Assembly (NCBI GenBank): GCA_963575745.1
Contig: CAUYUJ010016059.1
Coordinates: 976,849 to 1,040,848 of the forward strand
From: Prorocentrum cordatum
Taxonomy: Eukaryota; Sar; Dinophyceae; Prorocentrales; Prorocentraceae
Length of the DNA: 64,000 bases
Reading direction: 5' to 3'
A model generated the notes under the pieces. That model made no database searches. It worked only from the letters and a program-made list of their open reading frames with translations, and was not told the origin of the DNA. Both the position numbers and the translations under genes were made by a program. Shown here piece by piece: positions 55,709 through 64,000 of this stretch (position 1 is the first letter of the stretch; each line of letters opens with the position of its first letter).

Positions 55709-57734
55709 TTAAGCGGCGCCGAAGTTATTCCTGACCTTTTGCTGCCACTCGAGGAGCTGAGTGATCTTAGGCAAGACAGGTACACGTACGGTGTCAGACT
55801 CCTTAATAGGAGTGGTAGTGGTAACCGAAACTCCAGACAATGGCTGCGAGGGTAACGGTACGCCGTCATTAATGGGGACTGTGCGCGCTGGAGAAACGTG
55901 TCGTGTCTGAGCAGAAGCTGCCGCTGAGGCTGCTCCTGGTGACGTACGTCGTGGTTGTCCGGTAGAAGCGTGTGGTGCTTCAGCGGACGTGGCCGTCGGC
56001 CTGTGCTGGACTGGCGATGGTTGGGTGTGAAGTGTAGTATCGTTAGTGTGGTCGGTCAGTAGAGACGTCCAGTTTGTCATGTCCTCGTGCATGTGGTCAA
56101 CTTGTTGGCGTGCGGAGCGTAGATCGTGCTTCGACGAGCTGACCTCCTCGTCAGTGTCCTGGGAGCGCTGGGAATACCGATCAAGTCTCTGCTCGCAAGC
56201 TCGGAGACGGACGTTGTGGGCCTCCATTTCGCTCTCCAAACGTGTGAAACACTCCTCAACACGTACCTTTGTTTCAGCATATCTGTCCCGAAGGGCCTGG
56301 GAGAGCTCAGACTGCGCGTGGTCCGCCGCCGTCCTAACTTCTTGCAACCTGTCAGTGAAGGGGGCGAAATCGTAAACCGAAGGATGAGATTCCAGCTGGC
56401 CAGTCTGGGCTCGTCCAACACGCAACCCTGCCAGGGCGTCCTGTACTCCAGGCAAACGCTGCTCGATCACATAGATTCGGTCAGCGAGGGGCTGCACAAC
56501 AGCGTTGGTCGCATCAAGCCGTCGAGCGAGGTTCTTTCAGTATTCTGCAACACCCCGAGCAAGGTCAAAGAGTTAGCACTTGCTTCAGCACGAAGCGTAG
56601 CCGTAGTATGTTCCACGTGCGATCGAAGATCATTGATCTGGAACTGAACGTCGCCGAGGTCATTCGCCTCGGTCGGAGGGGGTCGGTTGCGCAGCTGATC
56701 GTGGATCTCATCATGCAAGATCCTGGCCGCAGACACGCCTGTGTCGCGGACGACGACAAGCTGCTGCTCCATCTGCGCAAGGTAGTCGCGCAAGTGGTCG
56801 ACCGTCGCGGACCGTTCACCTGAGTGTGGCAAATCACGGTCAACCTGATACTGCAACTCTCCTAAGATTCGGCGATCTTCGGCGGTCCTCGAATCTATGA
56901 TCGCTAAGGCGCCGTCGAACTCTTGGCGAAGCGCAGCAGTGTGTGCAGCGTTCGCCTGAACACTCTGCACCAGTCCAGAGCGCTGCCTCGACACGAAGGT
57001 TTCAACCTGGTCTCGAAGCTCAGCGAGGTCACCTGCAGCGGGCGTAGCCGCCGGCAGGTCGTCTGAGAGAAAGAGGTGAGGGGCGTCAGCCCCCTGGGGC
57101 ACTCTCTCGCGAGAAGTGCGTGGCCTCTGAGAGGCCGCACGCGAGCTCGACCTTCGCTCGTCGCAGGGGCCTGCGGCCTCGCGACGGGTGCGCTGAGACG
57201 AGCTGCGGCTAGGTCCGTGTGTGTGTGTGTGCGGTGTCTGATGAGATGATGATACCTTGGGGTTCTGCGTCGGCGGCTGTGCCGCCACTGGTCTTCCGAG
57301 CCCCTCGAATGCTGCCGCGTGCGCCGACGCGGGAACGGTGGCTGGGCTGGCTGGGCCAGCGCCACTGCTCCAACGGCGGCGTGCGCGGACCCCCCCAGGA
57401 GTATCGAGACCAGTGGGGCTTGCGCCCGACGCAGTAGGGATTGCTCCCGACCTAGGAAGAGGAGAGATATGATCTAAGCTGGGCGTGTTGGGACTAACCC
57501 CTCCGACGCCTGTTCCTATCCCCCCCTGTCCCCCCGTGGGCATCGATGCGGCGAAGTACTGCCGCGAGGCGCGCCTCGGGGCCGTCGGAGCTGGGGGGGG
57601 GGGGGGGTATCGGGGACGCCCACGCGGTCACCTCCAAGGCTCCCAATAGCGCCACTGAGCCCACGCGCCGTCGGAGAGCTCGCACGCGGAGCCGCGACGG
57701 ACCCCTTGCGGCGGAGCCGCCGTGGTGGATCCAT
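55709..57734 (-). pseudogene. Element 2 Gag N-terminal coiled-coil region
   Basis: The start is placed at ATG 57734-57732 (MDPPRRLRRKGSVAAPRASS), shared with Element 1. A 15-G run (plus, 57593-57607) changes frame, and the next frames are 57543-56467 (358 residues) and 56497-55709 (262 residues). Long Gln/Glu/Leu heptads (LRDQVETFVSRQRSGLVQSV, YLAQMEQQLVVVRDTGVS, TRLESEMEAHNVRLRACEQR) predict coiled coils. The last part ends ITQLLEWQQKVRNNFGAA. Confidence 0.7.
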
Positions 57735-57778
57735 CGCAGCCGCGGGCGAGACCGCGGCGCGGGGTTCGGTGAACGTTG

Positions 57779-57798
57779 AGCTTTAAGGGCTGATAGCC
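57779..57798 (-). promoter_or_regulatory. Candidate primer-binding site of Element 2
   Basis: Minus strand GGCTATCAGCCCTTAAAGCT directly after the 5' LTR, matching Element 1 at all but a few bases. Conservation between two diverged elements supports function. Confidence 0.6.
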
Positions 57799-57986
57799 TG
57801 CACATGAGGTTAGAGTACACAGGTGCAGAACACCTGATCCGTAGGTAGAGGAAGGAGAGAAATATATGGATATTTTCCTCCTGTGCGACCAGCGTCCTGG
57901 GGTCTCGCCCAGTACCTGAGCCGATAAGGCAGGCAAAAGGGCGAGTGAGGAATGGAGTTGAGCGTGCAAAACGGGATCCTTTCACA
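57799..57986 (-). repeat. Element 2 5' LTR, 188 bp
   Basis: Starts TGTGAAAGGATCCCGTTTTG (minus) and ends ...CTCATGTGCA. Pairs with 39062-39247. Confidence 0.92.
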
Positions 57987-57991
57987 CCTTG
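57987..57991. other. Target site duplication of Element 2 (right), CCTTG
   Basis: CCTTG immediately outside the 5' LTR, matching 39057-39061. Confidence 0.85.
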
Positions 57992-60420
57992 GGCCCCGAT
58001 GTTGTCGCATCGGCCCTCTTCTGAATAAAAGACTTCAGCGCGCATGATAAACCTGGCAAGCAGGCGCGCCACAAAAAGCATGCCCGTTGCTGCCAGTACC
58101 TCCGAGGGGTCATGCCTGCTGAGGGTGGCTCCAGCTTTGGCCAAGCGGTCCGCTTCCGAGCTGCCCGTTCGTTCGTTCGTTCGAAAGCAGAGATCCGCCC
58201 CTCTTGAACATCGACCTCCGACGGGTGAGCAACCATTTGGTTCAACTAAATGTCGCCTTGTGAGCCCTGGGCAAAGGTCTGACTCCGCACATGCGCCCTG
58301 ACATTGCTCGCGCGACACGCGAGCCGCGGATCTGCTACACACTGGGGCGCGCCCTTGCAATCCGAATAGAGGGTGTAGGTGCCGCCCAGGAAACGAGCGG
58401 CCACAAACACAGCATATTCTTCACCATCTCTGGCTACTTGATCTGGGCACATCGTGGGCGGGACGGAACCGAACCACCCAGACACCCAGCGACGCTCGCG
58501 GTCGCAGACAGCACCCCCCCCCCCCCAGCCCGCAGCTCTAAGCGAAGGAAAAAGGCCGCCCATGCCAAAGCCGTCGCAAAAAAAACGCGCCCCCCTTGGA
58601 GCATGAGCGGCGCACCCTGCCCTTTCAACCCTGAACTCCCACGTCGGATCCCACGGCCTACGCGAGTGGAGCTGGCAGGGATCAGGGAGGGCGCCTCTAG
58701 CGAAACGTTCCTGGAGGCCCACGGGGCAAAAAGTCAAACGAAGAGCAGAGGCTTGTAATTCAGCAGGGAGATTATCGCGGCGCCACGCGTCTTTGGCTGG
58801 CCACGTGAAGTGCCTGTGGAACGGGGTGCTTAGTTCTCCACAGAACAGGCACTGATATGATAGGTCCTGGTCGTTTTGACGCAGTCCATGCTGGCGCCAG
58901 TGCGACCCTATGACCATTCCCCTCAAGGTTCGCTGCTCTCGGAAACCCCAAGCACCACCCATCCCAACCGCCACCTCCCCCGAATCGTCTTCAGCGGCCT
59001 TGAGGTGCAACAGCTCATTGAGAGGGCGCCAGAAGATATCCCCAATCCAGGACCTCCCCCCGCCCATCTTGGCCAATCCTGCCGCGTCCGAGAGACGCTT
59101 GGCAGCAAGCTTGGCCCTGCGGGCAATAAAAGCAGGCGTGAGGTCGCGGAGATTCCATGTCTCTCCAATGGCTTCGACGACCCTCCAAGGGTCTAGAAAC
59201 TTAAAACCAAACCGGCTTATAGTGAGGACGAGGGCGCCCGCTGGATCTTGCACTCGGGCCCAGGGCCTGGGTTTCTCGGCCGTGGCAACGGCCCCAATAA
59301 AAAGAGCCGAGACAACAGGGTCGGTCAGCTGGCCGTCGTGGAGGATGCGCGCGCGCGGATCGCATCGGCCGTCAGCGCCACAAGCGGGTCGCGAGACCAA
59401 CCCCCTCGAGAGCACATCGAGGTTAGCTCGAGCGAGCAGCCCCTCGGCAAACGGCCCTCGGCGCGGAGCGCAGAGACCCTGAGGCTCCTGAGCTTGCCAG
59501 TGGGGAGCCCTTGGACGTTGGCCCCCCACGGCGCCTTGGCCGAGACCCCCGCCCTGAAAACGTTCCCGACGGACGCCCCCGCTTCCCTGAGGGCGAGAAC
59601 TTTTGAAACCTCCCTCTGGGCGTCCAAGAACGGTCCTGGCGGGAGGAAGCCCGATGTCGTGAGCCGTCGGTCGCATCTCCTCCCAAATCTGCGTGGACCC
59701 GGCACCTCACCTCTGGCGGCAAGTTACAATCTTCCAGAACCTGCTCCGCCAGAAGCTTGGAGGAAGACAGAAGGCCGAGCTTGTCCAGAGCAATGGGCAG
59801 GCCCTTCTTTTTCAAGTCCGCCACAACGGTGGTGCAAGCTGAGACGAGCTCGCGCCTGACATTGCCTGCGCCGCCTGTGGCGTGCAGGGGCGCGTCACCC
59901 ATCGCACGTTTGAACCGGGCCGCGGGTTCGGCATGGGCAGCGCGGCGCAGACAGGCTAGCAACAAGAGGCGAGCCAATGATGTGGCCCCAGAGCAGCCAG
60001 CTATCACCGCGCCATTGCAAAACAAGTTGGCGACTGATCGACCCCTGCCGAGTCACTCTGCGAGGCGCTCGATGCGCTGCACAGCATGCACGGAGCAACG
60101 GCATGGGGAACTATGCGTGTGCTGCTGCAGCTCGCAGCCCCTGGTGAGAGATAGGTTCGTAGAGTTCGCGGAGGTCCAGAAAAAAGAATGCAAGTCTCAA
60201 GACCTGGGACCGTCCGCGCATATGCTGCAAGAGCGTTGTGCCCCTAGGCACTCTTGTCACAAGCTGTGCTCGCACTCATCCCCCAGAAAAGCAGAACATC
60301 CAACGCGCGCTCCCATTTCGAGCCCAGCCTGTGGCGGATTCTGCTACAGGCCCGAGCCCAAAGGGGCATCGACCCTATCGGGCGGACCCCCCCGTGCGAC
60401 CCTTTGTTTGTATGATTACA
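57992..60420 (-). pseudogene. LINE ORF2 C-terminal half with RNase H domain (broken)
   Basis: Read right to left: a diverged RT-like part (about 60420-60025), then AVIAGCSGATSLARLLLLAC (60010) as in the RT of some LINEs, VADLKKKGLPIALDKLGLLS, and the 476-residue frame 59676-58246. That frame has a Cys/His zinc motif (CLFCGELSTPFHRHFTWPA) and an RNase H domain: ARFFCDGFGMGG with AAGWGGGG, EEYAVFVAARFLGG, and LYSDCKGAPQCVAD. Its end (SSEADRLAKAGATLSRHD, about 58160) lies in another frame, 58360-57992. The order RT, zinc motif, RNase H is that of RNase H-bearing non-LTR elements. Endonuclease and N-terminal RT are missing. Element 2 is inserted at or just beyond its 3' end. Confidence 0.7.
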
Positions 60421-60597
60421 ACAAGGCCTTTTTGATGGATTTCCTTGTGATTGGAACGCTATGTATCATCATAGGTTCTTCCTGGGCGCGCGCGCATATC
60501 GGTGCCCCTGCTTTTCTTGTCGTAGAAGAAGACTCTGGCATCGATGCCTCTCTTCTTCACTCATCTTCCTCCTCCTCCCCTTCCTTTCAATCGAAGT
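60421..60597. other. Non-genic spacer
   Basis: Fewer than 200 bases between the LINE and the pentamer repeat. A CT-rich run (60560-60595) is the only feature. Confidence 0.5.
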
Positions 60598-60690
60598 GCA
60601 TCGCATTGCACTGCATTGCATTGCATGGCAATCATATTCCATTGCATTGCACTCGCACGGCATTGCAATCACATTGCATTGCTTTGAGGG
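60598..60690. repeat. (GCATT)n pentamer-based microsatellite
   Basis: GCATTGCACTGCATTGCATT and variants occupy about 90 bp (60600-60688). Confidence 0.88.
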
Positions 60691-60707
60691 AGGGAGAAGG
60701 GAGGGAG

Positions 60708-61660
60708 GATGGGAGACACGGACGGAAGCTGAGGAGGGAAGGAGGAAGGAGGAGGGGGGGAGGACGGGGAGGAGGGAGGGCGAGGCAGAGAGGAAGACGG
60801 CGAGAACGGACGGAGGAGAGGAGGGAGGAGGATGGGGAGGAGGCAGGGACGAACGCCGCACACTTCCACAAATATGACATTTGGAAGGGGGAAACGCTCG
60901 CAAATTTTCAAAAAATGACTTTTTTGTTGTTTCCGTAGCATGCTTGCGGAACGCGGTACATTTCTCGCAATCCGCGAAAATCAAGATTTTCCAAATGTCA
61001 TTTTCATTATGACGTTGTGCATTTTTACTATCGGTGTCGATCTCGGAATTCTGAGGAGACGTTTTTTCGGGTGCCTTGCGGGTGCCTTCGGGTGCCTTGC
61101 GGGTGCCTTGCGGGTGCCTTGCGGGTGCCCTTCGGGTGCTGTTCGGCTGTCTTCGGGTGCTTTCGGTACCCTGCAAGGGGCTCGGGAGAAGCTGAGGAGG
61201 GAAGGAGGAAGGAGGAGGGGGGAGGACGTGGGGGAGGGAGGGCGAGGCAGGGGGGAAGACGGCGAGGACGGACGGAGGAGAGGAGGGAGGAGGACGGGGA
61301 GGGGGCAGGGACGAACGCCGCACACTTCCACAAATATGACATTTGGAAGGGGGAAACGCTCGCAAATTTTCAAAAATGACTTTTTTGTTGTTTCCGTAGC
61401 ATGCTTGCGGAACGCGGTACATTTCTCGCAATCTGCGAAAATCAAGATTTTACAAATGTCATTTTCATTATGACGTTGTGCATTTTTACTATCGGTGTCG
61501 ATCTCGGAATTCTGAGGAGATGGTTTTTCGGGTGCCTTGCGGGTGCCTTGCGGGTGCCTTCCGGGTGCCTTGCGGGTGCCTTGCGGGTGCCCTTCGGGTG
61601 CTCTTCGGTTGTCTTCGGGCGCTTTTCGGTACCCTGCAAGGGGCTCGGGAGGGGGCGGAA
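60708..61660. repeat. Two tandem copies of a 463-bp unit
   Basis: AAGCTGAGGAGGGAAGGAGG occurs at 60726 and 61189. The units share a purine tract, GACATTTGGAAGGGGGAAAC, TTTTTTGTTGTTTCCGTAGC, GACGTTGTGCATTTTTACTA and an 11-bp GGGTGCCTTGC array (about 61069-61150 and 61528-61600), each ending GGTACCCTGCAAGGGGCTCG. Inside each unit ATGACATTTGGAA and TTCCAAATGTCAT form an inverted pair about 115 bp apart. The copies are nearly identical, so the duplication is recent. Frames over it are artefacts. Confidence 0.9.
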
Positions 61661-61669
61661 ACGGAACCC

Positions 61670-61985
61670 AGGAACCCAGGAGGGACCCAGGAGGGACCCA
61701 GGAGGAACCCTGGAACCCAGAAGGAACCCAGGAGGAACCCAGGAACCCAAGAGGAACCCAGGAACCCAGGACCCAGGAACCCAGGAGGAACCCAGGAACC
61801 CAGGAGGAACCCAGGAACCCAGGAGGAACCCAGGAACCCAGGAGGAACCCAGGAACCCAGGAGGAACCCAGGAACCCAGGAGGAACCCAGGAACCCAGGA
61901 CCCAGGAACCCAGGAGGAACCCAGGAACCCAGGAGGAACCCAGGAACCCAGGAGGAACCCAGGAACCCAGGAGGAACCCACTCCC
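61670..61985. repeat. Tandem array of about 19-bp GGAACCCAGGAGGAACCCA units
   Basis: About 16 units of 8-, 11- or 19-bp combinations of GGAACCCA and GGAGGAACCCA. No stop occurs in any frame on either strand, giving false Gly/Ser/Val-, Pro/Gly- or Arg/Asn-rich proteins of up to about 340 residues. It ends about 110 bp before the start of the plus-strand gene. Confidence 0.95.
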
Positions 61986-62097
61986 TCCTCCATCCACGGC
62001 CGTTTTGTCTCAAGCGCGACTCGTGGTCCACGCTCCTGGTGTTAGCTCTAGCGGTTCTCCAGCCCGTGGCGCCACTGCGCCTCCTCCGCTTGCTGAG

Positions 62098-64000
62098 ATG
62101 TCGGCGTACGACGACAGCAACGTTGCCGACTGGCTGCTGGCGTTCAAGATCCAGAACGGCTTCCTGGAGGTGGTGAAGAACAACGATATGCGGGAGACTC
62201 GCTCAGACCCAGGCGATCTGTTCTACCCCGAACCTTCGCTTCACGGCCACACCGCGGGGCAGACGGTCTATTGGGCCACCAGGGACGCCGCCTACGGCAT
62301 GAAAGGCACCGTCGTCCGTGGGAGCAGCCGCTTCAACGAGGCTTCGTTGTTGGTATCGTTCAAGGGCGAGAACTACCACGTCAAGCTGGACGCCTTGTCC
62401 ACGCGCCGCCAAGTGAGAGGCCCCTTTCGGGGGGGTCGGGCGGCCGGCTCGCCAGTCGCGGAGGCCAGCGATGGCGGGGAAGTTTCCTCGACGCGGCTCC
62501 ACGGCTACGCCGTCGGGACAACTGTATTCTGGAACGTCAAGAAGCGCCAGCTGCTTGGGCCCCGGAAAGGTGATTCCATGCACGGCATGAAGGGCGCAGT
62601 CGTCGGCGAGAGCGACGAGTTCACGGAACCGCCCCTGCTCGTGGCGTTCAAAGGCAGGGACTTCCACGTCAAAGTAAACGCCATATCCAGAAGGCGCCCA
62701 AAGAAAAGCCCCCGTGCGACGTCACCCTTCGAAGTTGCCGACGCCAGCAATACTGCAACCGCTGACTGGTACGAGGAGAGCGACGACGCCTCGCCGCAGG
62801 TTGTCGGCGTCGGTGACGCACCCAGTGCTGCTCAAAGAGGGCGACGTGCGGCGGCGGGCACTGGGCTGCCTCACATCACGATCGGCACGCAGCTGCTCTT
62901 CGTGGCACTGCTCGACGCTGTATGTGGGCCCATTAGCATGCGCAAGGCGCCGTTCGCAAATGTGTGTCTCAAAAAGAGCTTACGAAACCTTGGATACAAA
63001 GTTGCGATTGATGAGGACGGGCCCTACTATGCTCTGCGCGACGGCAACCGCTTCCTCGAGCCGTTCGGGAAGGCATTAAAGTACGTCCAAGGTCCCCGCC
63101 CCGATGCGTTCCCAATGAAGTACGTGGTGCACGTACACGGCTATCATTTCATAGCCGTGAAAACGTTCGAGGATGGGTATCATGTTATTGACGACAAGGA
63201 GTTGCTCCAGTTTGACGAGAATATTGGCGCCCTCGTTGAAGCATTGGGACCTGATGCGACCTGGTATGCCGTCACCGACGCCTCCGAGGTTTCCGAAGGC
63301 ACAGACGAGTCGGAGCCACATCCACGGGATTCGGGGGGGAGTTCTCGTTGCTCCAGCGACGCGGGCCTGTGGCCCAACGGTGCCGCGAGTGCTTCTGATC
63401 GCACGGAAGAATCGGTAACGGAAGGGATGATGTTCGATCAGCAGGCGTTTGGCGCTTATTTGCGGCGTCTCGACGACGAGGGCGATGCGTCCGACGCTGA
63501 CCAGAGTTCGTCTGCTCCGGATGACGCTGACTCAGAGTCCACCGACGCCCCAGTGCTTTCCGATGGCACAGAGAGGTCGGATGCCGATTCACTGGGCGAC
63601 CCGCATCGGGGGCAGCCGCAACTGCGGCATCCGCGGCCCGTCCGTTGCGGCGATCTGGAAGACGTCGACAGATGGGGCGGCATGGACTCAGGGGAATTGT
63701 ATCCCGACGACGCCAGGCGACGCATTCTGGAAAAATGGGAGCCTGCGAAGTACAGGCGCCTTCAGGGATTACCAGGGCCAGCATTGCAGGCGGAAGTCGA
63801 GCCCGACGGGGGCGACGTGAGAGAAGCAGCGAAGAGAATCGTCGCCAAAACAGACGAACTGCTACAAGCATGGGATCCCCAGCCCGCTGGCGCCGAATAT
63901 TACTGCATGAGACTTCTGACTATGTGCGCCACGGAGACATCGCATTGGAACGCGAACAACGACCTCCTCGTCACCCGCATCGCCGCCCTGATCTTGTCCG
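62098..64000 (+). CDS. Two SH3-like barrel repeats plus a papain-like region (3' end outside window)
   Basis: A plus-strand frame is open from ATG 62098 to the window end (634 codons) with no stop and strong G/C third positions. Two homologous repeats cover residues 48-101 and 134-197: LHGHTAGQTVYWATRDAAYG, MKGTVV, LLVSFKGENYHVKLDALS; and LHGYAVGTTVFWNVKKR, MKGAVV, LLVAFKGRDFHVKVNAIS. They look like small Tudor/SH3-type barrels. Residues 265-390 have FANVCLKKSLRNLGY, GRFLEPFGKAL-type spacing, then VVHVHGYHFIAVKTFEDGYH and VIDDKE, resembling the Cys...His...Asp layout of papain-like (Josephin/OTU) peptidases. An acidic Ser/Asp-rich linker follows. The frame also stays open upstream into the tandem array, so the start is the first Met after it. 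Function is inferred only from pattern. Confidence 0.7.
   Translation, partial: MSAYDDSNVADWLLAFKIQNGFLEVVKNNDMRETRSDPGDLFYPEPSLHGHTAGQTVYWATRDAAYGMKGTVVRGSSRFNEASLLVSFKGENYHVKLDALSTRRQVRGPFRGGRAAGSPVAEASDGGEVSSTRLHGYAVGTTVFWNVKKRQLLGPRKGDSMHGMKGAVVGESDEFTEPPLLVAFKGRDFHVKVNAISRRRPKKSPRATSPFEVADASNTATADWYEESDDASPQVVGVGDAPSAAQRGRRAAAGTGLPHITIGTQLLFVALLDAVCGPISMRKAPFANVCLKKSLRNLGYKVAIDEDGPYYALRDGNRFLEPFGKALKYVQGPRPDAFPMKYVVHVHGYHFIAVKTFEDGYHVIDDKELLQFDENIGALVEALGPDATWYAVTDASEVSEGTDESEPHPRDSGGSSRCSSDAGLWPNGAASASDRTEESVTEGMMFDQQAFGAYLRRLDDEGDASDADQSSSAPDDADSESTDAPVLSDGTERSDADSLGDPHRGQPQLRHPRPVRCGDLEDVDRWGGMDSGELYPDDARRRILEKWEPAKYRRLQGLPGPALQAEVEPDGGDVREAAKRIVAKTDELLQAWDPQPAGAEYYCMRLLTMCATETSHWNANNDLLVTRIAALILS

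Larger units (their letters stand above)
39062..57986 (-). mobile_element. Element 2: giant Ty1/copia-type LTR retrotransposon (18.9 kb)
   Basis: Same strand, order and block structure as Element 1, with LTRs of 186-188 bp, CCTTG duplications and a matching polypurine tract and primer-binding site. The LTRs differ far more (about 80% identity by eye), so this insertion is older than Element 1. It has lost key catalytic residues: YVDD is YVGD, and the second integrase Asp is Glu in a changed context. An array of 57-bp units interrupts the extension at 42.6-43.2 kb. Comparing the two elements is what reveals which frames are real. Confidence 0.95.

Noticed and set aside
61401-62176. Gly/Ser/Val-, Pro/Gly- or Arg/Asn-rich proteins of up to about 340 residues
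   Set aside because: Produced by a stop-free 19-bp tandem array and its flanks, open in all six frames.
1-64000. CRISPR arrays, rRNA genes, tRNA genes or bacterial operons
   Set aside because: None seen. The tandem repeats are contiguous without unique spacers, no cloverleaf or rRNA core sequence was recognised, and the content is eukaryotic.

Overview
This is a repeat-dominated, GC-rich nuclear segment of a dinoflagellate. The strongest single clue is a genome-encoded copy of the dinoflagellate spliced leader (DinoSL) on the minus strand at 2367-2388, next to a retroelement ORF. Copia elements with CCCH-type Gag zinc fingers, LINE remnants, long GC-rich satellites and a lack of compact gene clusters all fit. 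I see no rRNA, tRNA or CRISPR array, and only one region that looks like a single-copy protein gene.

Layout. 1-2.4 kb: a LINE ORF1-like gene (minus) with an SL relic upstream. 2.4-4.9 kb: purine tracts, a perfect 24-bp hairpin and degenerate repeats. 4.98-15.1 kb: about twelve copies, in both orientations, of an undescribed 0.6-0.75 kb repeat. One copy carries a 234-bp inverted-repeat element with 53-bp perfect arms and a GGTTT duplication. Two adjacent satellites (103-bp and 99-bp units) sit inside this zone at 9.24-11.17 kb. 17.323-35.353 kb: Element 1, a Ty1/copia element on the minus strand with 197-bp LTRs and a GAAGG duplication. 36.29-38.30 kb: a 101-bp satellite homologous to the 103-bp one, in the opposite orientation, then a LINE tail. 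39.062-57.986 kb: Element 2, a related, older copia element with a CCTTG duplication. 57.99-60.4 kb: a LINE with an RNase H domain. 60.6-62.0 kb: tandem duplications. 62.098 kb to the end: a long plus-strand coding region with no stop before the window ends.

The most notable system is the pair of giant copia elements. Their order is Gag (three CCCH fingers), protease, integrase, RT, RNase H. The frame then runs on past RNase H without an obvious stop into about 8 kb of extra coding sequence, conserved as protein between the two elements. One part of this extension carries the landmarks, in the right order, of a Tpt1/KptA RNA 2'-phosphotransferase: an LRH motif, an IR-x4-HS motif, an HGT-like motif and a C-terminal VID...G..FWLGAQG.IMT..VP block. 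I know of no described LTR element with this fusion. Both copies are broken by frameshifts and stops, so they are relics of an active family. A 20-bp word, consensus CAGCGGGCGTTGCCACCGGC, recurs about once per kb through both elements, always on the plus strand and in all three codon phases of the encoded proteins.

All calls are from reading the sequence and translations by eye. No alignment or database search was run, and counts and percentages are hand estimates.
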